Below, one piece after another: positions 6,894 through 12,530 of a stretch of DNA of 12,530 bases. Each line of letters opens with the position of its first letter. The stretch's first letter is position 1. Source of the DNA: JBKPIY01 sp046730475 (lineage in GTDB: Bacteria; Actinomycetota; Thermoleophilia; Solirubrobacterales; 70-9); contig JBKPIY010000041.1 in the NCBI GenBank assembly GCA_046730475.1, positions 1 to 12,530 on the forward strand, given 5' to 3'. The notes beneath the pieces are model-generated. The model was not told the DNA's origin and ran no database searches. It saw only the letters and a program-made list of their open reading frames with translations. A program made the position numbers and the translations under genes.

Positions 6894-8705
6894 ATGGAAG
6901 TCACCAGTGCTGAGCGCTACGCGAGGGGATCCGACCTCGGCGCCCTGCCCGCGCGGAACCTGATCGAGGCTTTCTACGCGAGCGTCACCCGTCTCGGCGA
7001 CGCCGTCGCGATCAGAACCGCGGACGACGAGGTCCAGATCACCTGGAGCGAGCTCCGGAGCTGGGCGCACAGGATCGCCGGCGGCCTCGCCAAGCTCGGG
7101 GTCGAAAAGGGCGACACCGTCGCCCTGATGCTCAACAACCGCCCGGAGTTCATCCCCTGCGACCTGGCGGCGGTGTCGCTGGGAGCGATCCCCTTCTCCG
7201 TCTATCAGACATCCGCGCCCGAGCAGATCGAGTACCTGCTCACCGACGCGGCCAGCAAGGTGGCGATCGTCGAGACGGCCTTCCTCGACCGGTTCATCAA
7301 GCCGCGCGCCCGCCTCCCGGGTCTCGAGCACGTGATCGTGGTCGATGGCAAGGGCGGCGATCACACCCTGGCCGAGGTCGAGGGAATGGACGCCGGCTTC
7401 GACCCCGGCGAGATCGTCAGCTCGATCGGCCCCGACGAGATGCTGACCCTGATCTACACCTCGGGCACCACCGGCCCGCCCAAGGGAGTCCAGCTCACCC
7501 ACCGCAACCTGATGACGCTGGTCGGCGGCGTCGAGGAGCTGATCGAGTTTCCCGAGCGCGGCAAGGTGATCTCCTGGCTCCCGGCGGCCCACATCGCCGA
7601 GCGGGGCGCCCACTACTACCTCCCGGTCGTGCGCGGCTTGGAGGTGACGATCTGCCCCAACCCGCGCGAGATCGTCCAGTTCCTGCCCAAGGTGCGCCCG
7701 ACGTGGTTCTTCGCGGTCCCCCGGGTCTGGGAGAAGCTCAAGGCCGGGCTCGAGGCGATGCTCGCCGCCCTCCCCGAGGAGCAGCGCCGGCCCGCCGAGG
7801 CGGGGCTCGAGGCGGCGAAGCAGAAGCTCCGGCTCGAACAGGCGGGCGAGGCGGTGCCGAGGGAGGTCTCCGCGGCCGTCGCCAGAGCCGAGGAGGAGCT
7901 GTTCTCGAAGCTCCGGGCCCAGCTCGGCTTCGACGAGGCGATCGCCGTCAACGCGGGGGCCGCCCCGACCCCGCTCGAGGTGCTGGAGTTCTTCCACGCG
8001 ATCGGGCTCCCGGTGGGCGAGCTTTGGGGGATGTCGGAGACCTGCGGAGTCGCCACCTGCAATCCCCCCGGCGCCGTGAGGCTGGGCACGGTCGGGCCGC
8101 CGGTGGCCGGGGTCGAGATCCAGCTCGCCGACGACGGCGAGGTGATGGTGAGGGCGGGCTCGGTGATGCCGGGCTACCGCAACCTTCCCGAGCAGAACGC
8201 CGCCGCCTTCACCGAGGACGGCTGGCTCCTGAGCGGCGACATCGGCGAGCTCGATCGCGACGGGTACCTGCGCATCGTCGATCGCAAGAAGGAGCTGATC
8301 ATCAACGCGGCCGGCAAGAACATGTCGCCGGCCAACATCGAGTCGAGGCTGAAGGCAGCCAGCCCGCTGATCGGCCAGGCGATCGCGGTCGGCGACCGGC
8401 GCCCCTACAACGTCGCCCTGATCGTGCTCGAGCCCGATTTCGCCCCCGTGTGGGCGGCCCAGCACGATCTCGACCACAAGTCGGCCGAGGAGCTCGCTCG
8501 CGAGGAGAAGGTCCGCGAGGAGATCCAGGCCGCGGTCGACGAGGCGAACTCCAAACTCTCCCGTGTCGAGCAGATCAAGAAGTTCATGATCCTCCCCACC
8601 GAGTGGATCCCGGGCGGCGACGAGCTGACTCCGACGATGAAGCTGAAGCGAAAGCCGATCGCCGACAAGTACGCGGAGGAGATCGAAGCGCTGTATTCGA
8701 GGTGA
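6894..8705 (+). CDS. Long-chain fatty-acid-CoA ligase (AMP-forming, FadD15-like)
   Basis: The 603-residue product belongs to the ANL adenylate-forming superfamily. It would activate a fatty acid with ATP to an acyl-adenylate and then to acyl-CoA, probably at the membrane face. The phosphate-binding loop YTSGTTGPPKG is at 188-198, GELWGMSETCG starts at 375, the SGDIGELDRDGYLRIVDRKKELI segment includes Asp449, and the C-terminal TPTMKLKR carries the likely catalytic Lys583. About 60 residues of Ala/Glu-rich helix near 283-345 are typical of the long-chain (FadD15/bubblegum) branch. Chain length and role (degradation or lipid synthesis) cannot be decided. A strong GGAGAGAGG sets the ATG. The polysaccharide deacetylase follows 22 bases later. 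Confidence 0.92.
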   Translation: MEVTSAERYARGSDLGALPARNLIEAFYASVTRLGDAVAIRTADDEVQITWSELRSWAHRIAGGLAKLGVEKGDTVALMLNNRPEFIPCDLAAVSLGAIPFSVYQTSAPEQIEYLLTDAASKVAIVETAFLDRFIKPRARLPGLEHVIVVDGKGGDHTLAEVEGMDAGFDPGEIVSSIGPDEMLTLIYTSGTTGPPKGVQLTHRNLMTLVGGVEELIEFPERGKVISWLPAAHIAERGAHYYLPVVRGLEVTICPNPREIVQFLPKVRPTWFFAVPRVWEKLKAGLEAMLAALPEEQRRPAEAGLEAAKQKLRLEQAGEAVPREVSAAVARAEEELFSKLRAQLGFDEAIAVNAGAAPTPLEVLEFFHAIGLPVGELWGMSETCGVATCNPPGAVRLGTVGPPVAGVEIQLADDGEVMVRAGSVMPGYRNLPEQNAAAFTEDGWLLSGDIGELDRDGYLRIVDRKKELIINAAGKNMSPANIESRLKAASPLIGQAIAVGDRRPYNVALIVLEPDFAPVWAAQHDLDHKSAEELAREEKVREEIQAAVDEANSKLSRVEQIKKFMILPTEWIPGGDELTPTMKLKRKPIADKYAEEIEALYSR

Positions 8706-8715
8706 GCGGGGGCTC

Positions 8716-8721
8716 TAGCCT
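8716..8721 (+). promoter_or_regulatory. Putative leaderless -10 box of the deacetylase gene
   Basis: TAGCCT lies exactly six bases before the ATG at 8728, within the 22-base gap after the ligase stop. No Shine-Dalgarno sequence lies in the six bases between the box and the start. This mirrors the MFS and ispG starts. No clear -35 box is visible in the ligase's last codons, and read-through from the ligase is an alternative. Confidence 0.35.
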
Positions 8722-8727
8722 TCGCCC

Positions 8728-9693
8728 ATGAGCCCTGACGGGAGTACACCCCGTCGCCGGCCGGCACCGATGCGAGCGAGCGTCACCCGCCGCCAGGCAA
8801 GGCGGGCCCATCGACGCCGCCGGCCCTACCGTCGCAGACGGGCGGCGGCGCTGGTCGCGGTAGTCGCGGTCGGCGCCGGCGCCTACGCGCTCGTCTCGAG
8901 CATTTCGGGCGGGGGCGGCGCCAACCCGGGCGGTCGGCGGAGCGGAGGAGAGCACGCCGGGTCGGCCGCGCCCCGCGCGGCCACCGGCCGCGGTGTGAAC
9001 GCCCGGCCCGAGGCGCCGTCCCGGAACCCGGTGCCGATCCTGATGTATCACGTGATCAGCACCGCCCAGCCCTGGGCTCAGGACCCCGAGCTGTACGTCA
9101 ACCAGGGCAACCTGGAGCGGGAGATGCGCTGGCTCGCCGATCACGGGTTCTCCGGAGTCACCCTCGATCGGGTCTACGACGCCTGGTTCAACGGTGGCAA
9201 CCTCCCCCGCAAGCCGGTGGTGGTGTCCTTCGACGACGGCTATCGCAGCCAATACACGGACGGCCTGCCGGTGATGCAGAAGCTCGGCTGGCCCGGGGTT
9301 CTCAACCTCAAGGTGGACACGCTCACCCAGCACGAGCTCAGCGACGACCAGGTGCGGACGATGATCGACGACGGCTGGGAAGTCGACTCGCACACGATCA
9401 GCCACGCCGACGTCACCCAGATCTTCGGCTCCGACCTCACCCGCGAGGTCGCCGGTTCGCGGAGGATCCTCCAGAGGCGCTTCGGCATCCCTGTCGACTT
9501 CTTCTGCTACCCCGCGGGGCGCTACGACGCCGCGGCCGAGCGGGCCGTCGAGGACGCCGGCTATGTCGGCGCCACCACCACCGTGGAGGGCCTCGCCGAT
9601 CGCCACGAGATATACACGCTGAAGCGGATCAGGGTGAACGCCAGCGACGGCGTCAAGGGCCTGGCCGCGAAGCTTCGGCAGCTCGGCGCCTGA
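8728..9693 (+). CDS. Membrane-anchored polysaccharide deacetylase (NodB/CE4)
   Basis: The 321-residue product begins with an Arg-rich cytoplasmic tail (about 9-38), one hydrophobic helix (about 39-57), and a Gly/Ala-rich linker to about 97. An extracellular NodB homology domain fills the rest. The CE4 motifs are SFDDGY (167-172, Asp169 and Asp170), the metal-binding HTISH (His222 and His226), and YPAGRYD (261-267). LMYHVI at 105-110 is the usual first strand. Such enzymes remove acetyl groups from peptidoglycan, chitin-like or other N-acetylated surface glycans; the substrate is unknown here. An internal ATG at 8770 is a possible alternative start and would keep the anchor. The stop lies one base from the stop of the converging RTX gene. 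Confidence 0.9.
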   Translation: MSPDGSTPRRRPAPMRASVTRRQARRAHRRRRPYRRRRAAALVAVVAVGAGAYALVSSISGGGGANPGGRRSGGEHAGSAAPRAATGRGVNARPEAPSRNPVPILMYHVISTAQPWAQDPELYVNQGNLEREMRWLADHGFSGVTLDRVYDAWFNGGNLPRKPVVVSFDDGYRSQYTDGLPVMQKLGWPGVLNLKVDTLTQHELSDDQVRTMIDDGWEVDSHTISHADVTQIFGSDLTREVAGSRRILQRRFGIPVDFFCYPAGRYDAAAERAVEDAGYVGATTTVEGLADRHEIYTLKRIRVNASDGVKGLAAKLRQLGA

Positions 9694-9694
9694 G

Positions 9695-10633
9695 CTACTG
9701 GATCTGGCGGTCCTTTCCTGGGCCGCCGTCGAGCCTGTCCCTGCCGGGCCCGCCCTTGAGGAGGTCCCTCCCGGCCTGGCCGAGCAGGGTGTCCTTGCCG
9801 CGGCCGCCGAGCAGTCGATCATTGCCGCGGCCGCCGCAGAGCAGGTCGTTCCCGCCCACGCCCTTGATCACGTCGCTGCCTCCGAGGCCGGCGATCACGT
9901 CGGCGCCCTTGGTCCCGACCAGGGTGTCCTTGCCCTTGGTCCCGGTCAGGGTCGCCCGCTTGCCCGAGCAGCTTCCGCACGCCTTCCCCGGCGGCGCCAT
10001 AGAGTTGTTGCGCGGCGCCTCGGGGCCGAGCGCGAAGTCGGCGGCGCTGTCGTTCGTGTCATCGGGGCCGTCGAGCTGCGTCGGGCAGCCGCGGGCGGTC
10101 GAGCGAACGAGGGTATCTCCTGGCTGGAGTCCGTTGAAGTCCAGCGCCGGCGTGCCAAAGGGGGATGGGGCCCCGCCCTGGAGCGTGTAACCGGGGAGCC
10201 CGACGGCGACGCAGTCGATGCCGGCAGTGGGAAGCTGGTCGATGTAGCAGACCGCCGTCGGGCTGTTCATCACCACGTTGAAGCTCCCGGTGGCGTCGAA
10301 GTCGGCGGCCACGCCGTTCATGGAGGGGCCGTTGGCGATCAGGATCGTGCGCTGTTTCTGGCCGTTGGCGACGTTGGTCGGGAACGCGTAAGTGGTGTTC
10401 TCGTTGCCGCCGTTGTCGTAGGTGCGGATGTAGTGGCCCTGGACGAAGTTCTCCCCGGAGGCGAACATCTGGAGCTCAACGTAGCTCGCGTCGGGGCCAA
10501 GCCCGTCCCCATCGGCGTGGACCTGGACGATTCTCATCAAGTGGAAGCTGGCGAGGGCGCCTGGAGCCGTCACAAGCAGGCCTAGTGCAACGATCGCCGC
10601 GGCCAGCGCTCCGATTGCGAGTCGAGACCTCAA
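9695..10633 (-). CDS. Secreted lamin-tail-like protein with RTX-type repeats (paralogue 1)
   Basis: The 312-residue product has a signal peptide (about 1-29, cut likely after ALA-S). Residues about 30-215 form a globular region, and residues 231-311 hold nine tandem nonapeptides of the form GxxGxDx(L/I/V)x. The globular region (SYVELQMFASGENF, QRTILIANG, DDTNDSAADF) resembles lamin-tail-type domains of secreted actinobacterial proteins. I recognise it by pattern only. The repeats match the hemolysin-type calcium-binding motif with Asp at the sixth position of every unit. However, many variable positions are Lys or Arg. It starts at TTG, preceded by GGGGAG four bases away. It is a tandem paralogue of the next gene upstream. 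The function is unknown; an extracellular, surface-associated role is likely. Confidence 0.85.
   Translation of the reverse strand: MRSRLAIGALAAAIVALGLLVTAPGALASFHLMRIVQVHADGDGLGPDASYVELQMFASGENFVQGHYIRTYDNGGNENTTYAFPTNVANGQKQRTILIANGPSMNGVAADFDATGSFNVVMNSPTAVCYIDQLPTAGIDCVAVGLPGYTLQGGAPSPFGTPALDFNGLQPGDTLVRSTARGCPTQLDGPDDTNDSAADFALGPEAPRNNSMAPPGKACGSCSGKRATLTGTKGKDTLVGTKGADVIAGLGGSDVIKGVGGNDLLCGGRGNDRLLGGRGKDTLLGQAGRDLLKGGPGRDRLDGGPGKDRQIQ
9701..9943 (-). repeat. RTX-type nonapeptide coding repeats (nine units)
   Basis: Nine consecutive 27-base units each encode GxxGxDxxx, for example GTKGKDTLV, GVGGNDLLC and GGPGRDRLD. The periodicity comes from the protein motif. Known RTX repeats fold into a parallel beta-roll that binds calcium between turns. 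Two of nine units have the favoured Asn before the Asp. The others have Lys, Arg, Ala or Ser, so calcium binding strength is uncertain. Confidence 0.85.
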
Positions 10634-10637
10634 TTCA

Positions 10638-10677
10638 CTCCCCTTCCCTCAGTCAACACCTGGCCCCGCCCAGGGTA
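10638..10677 (-). promoter_or_regulatory. Leader of RTX paralogue 1: ribosome binding site and possible -10 box
   Basis: On the minus strand, GGGGAG (10643-10638) precedes the TTG start by four bases and is the best support for that start. A -10-like TACCCT (10677-10672) would give a leader of about 30 bases. The 104-base gap to the restored stop of the upstream paralogue shows no clear terminator, so the two genes could also be co-transcribed. Confidence 0.35.
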
Positions 10678-10737
10678 CCGACACCCGAGCAGGGGCAGCC
10701 AAGGGCCGATCATCCGGGGCAGCGCGTCGCCGTCGCC

Positions 10738-10920
10738 TCAGATCGTCCGCTTGATCTCGCAGCTACGAGCGATGTCCCTCCTCGGTCCGCCCTTACAGGT
10801 GTCCTTGCCGGCCTGTCCCAGGAGCCGATCACGGCCCCGGCCACCGATCAGCTTGTCCTTGCCCGCGCCCCCGCAGAGGACATCGTTCCCGGCGAGGCCG
10901 CGGATGGTGTCGTTGCCCCG
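10738..10920 (-). pseudogene. Out-of-frame C-terminal repeats of RTX paralogue 2
   Basis: This stretch continues the RTX repeats of the adjoining gene in a different frame. After the G-run at 10916-10919, the shifted frame reads GNDTIR, GLAGNDVLC, GGAGKDKLI, GGRGRDRLL, GQAGKDTCK, GGPRRDIAR and SCEIKRTI, then TGA at 10740-10738. One added G in the run (GGGG to GGGGG) would join the frames as GLGGNDTIR and give a 328-residue protein. The Cys-containing, Arg-rich tail is typical of the natural end of such proteins, so this is the genuine C-terminus. A sequencing or assembly error is as likely as a real mutation. Confidence 0.75.
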
Positions 10921-10979
10921 AGCCCCGCGATCACATCTTGCCCTCCAGTGCCGACGAGCACGTTGGCCCGTTTGCTCCC
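10765..10979 (-). repeat. RTX-type nonapeptide coding repeats (eight units, interrupted by frameshift)
   Basis: Eight 27-base units are readable if the frame is changed at the G-run at 10916-10919. Units one and two (GSKRANVLV, GTGGQDVIA) and the start of unit three lie in the upstream frame, and the rest lie in the shifted frame. Unit one lacks the usual Asp. Several units nearly match the paralogue's, such as GGRGRDRLL and GQAGKDT, consistent with duplication. Confidence 0.75.
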
Positions 10980-11723
10980 GACCCTCGTCGGGCGTTTTCC
11001 ACCGCAGAAGACGTTTTGGCCTCCTCCTCCGCCCGGCCCGCAGGACTGCTCGATCGGCGTCGCGCTGTTCGGCGTCGGATCGCGCGCAACGTTGGCGAAG
11101 TCGGCCGCGTTGTCATTGGTGTCGTCGGAGACGTCGAGGGCGGTCGCGCAGCCGCGGCTAATGTCTCGTCTGAGGGCGGTCGCGGTTGGCAGCGCAGTGC
11201 CGAACGGAGTCGCGTTGTCGGGCAAGTTGGCGGCGCCGGTGAAGGCGGGACCGCCCCAGGAGACGCAGTCCACCGGGATCGCCTCGAAGCATGCGGCCCC
11301 GGCGGGAACGAGGTTATTGCCCGCCGTCGCGTCGAGCAGAGGGGTGAGATCGACCGTGAAGTCCCTGCCTGCGACCGCGGAATCGCCGATCAGGATCGTC
11401 CGCTGCGCCTCCGGGTTTGGGGGATTGGGGCCGCTGAGCGTGATCGTCTGTACCGGAACCGGCATCCCGAGCACCAATCCATCGGCGTCCCAGAAGGTGA
11501 GGTCGTGCCCGCTGACAAGGTTCTGACCGTCCGCGTACATCTGCAGCTCGATGTAGCTGTTCTGCTGCGAGCCGGGGTCGCCCGAGATCTCCCGAATCTT
11601 CGTCAGGTGATATGAGCCGTGGGCGCGCGGCGCGGCGACCAGCGTCGCCAGCAGGACGATCACGGCCACCAGCACGGGCCACCCCCACCGATGCTTGTCC
11701 CAGCCTTCTCCGATCCCTCGCAT
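10848..11723 (-). CDS. Secreted lamin-tail-like protein with RTX-type repeats (paralogue 2, frameshifted)
   Basis: As read, the product is 291 residues: a short charged N-terminus, a hydrophobic signal segment (about 16-36, ending APRAHG), a lamin-tail-like region to about 225, a Gly/Cys-rich linker, and only two and a half RTX units. Shared blocks with paralogue 1 include SYIELQMYADGQN, QRTILIGD, DDTNDNAADFA and the RGC before it, so the pair is a tandem duplication. After GLG (269) the frame slips into 22 unrelated residues ending at 10848, because of an apparent one-base deletion at 10916-10919. I chose the ATG at 11723 because it precedes the signal peptide and follows a TATCGT box by eight bases. 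The frame stays open upstream to 11972 but would overlap ispG. Confidence 0.78.
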   Translation of the reverse strand: MRGIGEGWDKHRWGWPVLVAVIVLLATLVAAPRAHGSYHLTKIREISGDPGSQQNSYIELQMYADGQNLVSGHDLTFWDADGLVLGMPVPVQTITLSGPNPPNPEAQRTILIGDSAVAGRDFTVDLTPLLDATAGNNLVPAGAACFEAIPVDCVSWGGPAFTGAANLPDNATPFGTALPTATALRRDISRGCATALDVSDDTNDNAADFANVARDPTPNSATPIEQSCGPGGGGGQNVFCGGKRPTRVGSKRANVLVGTGGQDVIAGLGATTPSAASPGTMSSAGARARTS

Positions 11724-11731
11724 CGACGCGC

Positions 11732-11760
11732 ACGATATCCGCTGACCCGGGGGCGGTAAA
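11732..11760 (-). promoter_or_regulatory. Promoter of RTX paralogue 2, leaderless type
   Basis: On the minus strand, TTTACC (11760-11755) and TATCGT (11737-11732) are 17 bases apart, the optimal spacing for a sigma-70-type promoter. Each box matches the consensus at four of six bases. The -10 box ends eight bases before the ATG at 11723, and no Shine-Dalgarno sequence lies between. It is among the best promoter candidates in the window. Confidence 0.5.
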
Positions 11761-11848
11761 GAGAGGTGCCTGACGGCGATGCCTGCGGTTGACCTGCGCC
11801 GCGGCAACACCGAATTCCCGCGTCGCCGGGCAACCGCGGACAGGCAGC

Positions 11849-11854
11849 TAACCT
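11849..11854 (+). promoter_or_regulatory. Putative -10 box of ispG, nearly leaderless
   Basis: TAACCT lies nine bases before the ATG at 11864, the same spacing as the TACACT box before dxr. It is flanked by 5-base inverted arms, GCAGC (11844-11848) and GCTGC (11856-11860), which could be chance or a small operator. No good -35 box lies 16-19 bases upstream. A TTGACC at 11789-11794 is too far away to serve this box. No ribosome binding site precedes the ATG. Confidence 0.4.
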
Positions 11855-11863
11855 TGCTGCGGC

Positions 11864-12530
11864 ATGGGATCCAAGCGCCAGATATTCGTCCGCGACGTCC
11901 CGATCGGGGGCGGCGCGCCGGTCGCGGTGCAGACGATGTGCAAGACCGAGACCGCCAACGTCGAGGCGACAATGGAGCAGATTCGCACGGTGACCGACGC
12001 GGGGGCGGACCTCGTCCGGGTCGCCGTGCCGCGCGAGAAGGACGCGGAGGCGCTGAAGACGATCGTCAAGCGGTCGCCGATCCCGGTGATCGCCGACATC
12101 CACTTCAACCACACCCTGGCGCTGAAGGCGATCGAGGCGGGCGCCGACTGCATTCGCCTCAACCCCGGCAATATCGGCGGCCCCGAGAAGGTCGCCGAGG
12201 TCGCCAGGCTCGCCACCGAGCGCGGCGTCCCGATGAGGATCGGGGTCAACTCGGGCTCGCTGCCGAAGCATCTCCACGAGCTCGAGAAGGACGATCCCGT
12301 CGAAGCACTGGTCCAGGCGGCGGTCGAGTTCGTCGAGCTGATGGAGTCGCTGGACTTCGAGAACTTCAAGGTCTCGATCAAGTCGACGGACGTCCCCAAC
12401 ACGATCGCCTCCAACCGGCTGCTCGCGGAGAAGATCCCCTATCCGATCCATCTCGGGATCACCGAGGCCGGCACGAAGTGGTCCGGCTCGCTCAAATCCT
12501 CGGTCGGCCTGGGCACGCTGCTCGCCGACG
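11864..12530 (+). CDS. ispG: 4-hydroxy-3-methylbut-2-enyl diphosphate synthase IspG (partial)
   Basis: The first 222 codons are present and the gene runs off the window end. IspG (GcpE) is the iron-sulfur enzyme that reductively opens methylerythritol cyclodiphosphate to HMBPP, the penultimate MEP pathway step. The N-terminal TIM-barrel is clear: VPIGGGAPVAVQTMCKTET, DLVRVAVPREKDAEAL, PVIADIHFNHTLALKAIEAG, CIRLNPGNIGG, PMRIGVNSGSL, and FKVSIKSTDV, then HLGITEAGT. The C-terminal cysteine cluster lies beyond the window. The ATG at 11864 matches the family's normal N-terminus and has no ribosome binding site, consistent with a leaderless transcript. It is divergent from RTX paralogue 2. Dxr, an earlier enzyme of this pathway, is about 7.5 kb upstream. 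Confidence 0.95.
   Translation, partial: MGSKRQIFVRDVPIGGGAPVAVQTMCKTETANVEATMEQIRTVTDAGADLVRVAVPREKDAEALKTIVKRSPIPVIADIHFNHTLALKAIEAGADCIRLNPGNIGGPEKVAEVARLATERGVPMRIGVNSGSLPKHLHELEKDDPVEALVQAAVEFVELMESLDFENFKVSIKSTDVPNTIASNRLLAEKIPYPIHLGITEAGTKWSGSLKSSVGLGTLLAD

Noticed and set aside
6474..8477. A 667-codon open frame on the minus strand opposite the acyl-CoA ligase
   Set aside because: It mirrors the ligase, which has all its family motifs on the plus strand. The product is dominated by Arg, Asp, Gly and Leu with no recognisable domain, as expected of antisense frames in GC-rich coding DNA.
9701..9943. Regular repeat spacing resembling a CRISPR or DNA satellite array
   Set aside because: The 27-base period equals nine codons and encodes GxxGxDxxx units. 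The DNA units are degenerate at wobble positions and there are no unique spacers.
10585..11526. A 313-codon plus-strand frame across the RTX genes, proposed as an independent protein
   Set aside because: The minus strand carries signal peptides, paralogous blocks and RTX repeats here. The plus-strand product is Pro/Ser/Ala-rich with periodicity inherited from those repeats.
11789..11817. TTGACC with GAATTC 17 bases downstream as the ispG promoter
   Set aside because: GAATTC is a poor -10 match, and the resulting leader of about 40 bases has no ribosome binding site. The TAACCT box close to the ATG is more consistent with the other genes, although the alternative is not excluded.
5607..11863. 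Accessory block read as a mobile island or defence system
   Set aside because: No integrase, transposase, flanking repeats, tRNA, nuclease or toxin-antitoxin genes are visible, and codon and base use look like those of the flanking core genes.
11724..11972. Longer N-terminus for RTX paralogue 2 starting at 11972
   Set aside because: It would overlap the start of ispG and add over 80 Arg/Ser-rich residues before the signal peptide.

Overview
The window is GC-rich bacterial chromosome, with G or C at most third codon positions. It is almost completely coding: no gap between genes exceeds about 140 bases. Gene content and order (tsf-pyrH-frr-uppS-cdsA-dxr-rseP, then ispG) are housekeeping. The high GC, GTG/TTG starts, -10-like boxes a few bases upstream of start codons that lack Shine-Dalgarno sites, and secreted RTX-repeat proteins suggest a deep-branching actinobacterium, perhaps class Thermoleophilia. 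That placement is inference, not something the sequence proves.

Bases 1-5606 are a compact co-directional (+) cluster: the end of tsf (EF-Ts), pyrH (UMP kinase), frr (ribosome recycling factor), uppS (undecaprenyl diphosphate synthase), cdsA (CDP-diglyceride synthase), dxr (DXP reductoisomerase) and an RseP/Rip1-type site-2 protease. Three junctions are 4-base stop/start overlaps (pyrH/frr, uppS/cdsA, dxr/rseP), so translational coupling is likely. The cluster joins translation and pyrimidine supply to isoprenoid, wall-carrier and phospholipid synthesis and to envelope proteolysis.

Bases 5686-11723 hold an accessory block: an MFS transporter (-), a long-chain acyl-CoA ligase (+), a membrane-anchored NodB-type polysaccharide deacetylase (+), and two tandem paralogous secreted proteins (-). 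Each of the two has a lamin-tail-like N-terminal region and a C-terminal run of RTX-type nonapeptides. The distal paralogue has a one-base frameshift in a G-run that cuts off most of its repeats. At 11864 the housekeeping theme resumes with ispG, which runs off the window. Dxr and IspG catalyse two steps of the same MEP isoprenoid pathway, so the block appears to sit inside an otherwise typical dxr-rseP-ispG neighbourhood.

No RNA gene, CRISPR array, insertion sequence, prophage or clear new defence system was seen. The least ordinary items are the paired lamin-tail/RTX proteins with the frameshift, and the recurrent leaderless-type promoter layout.
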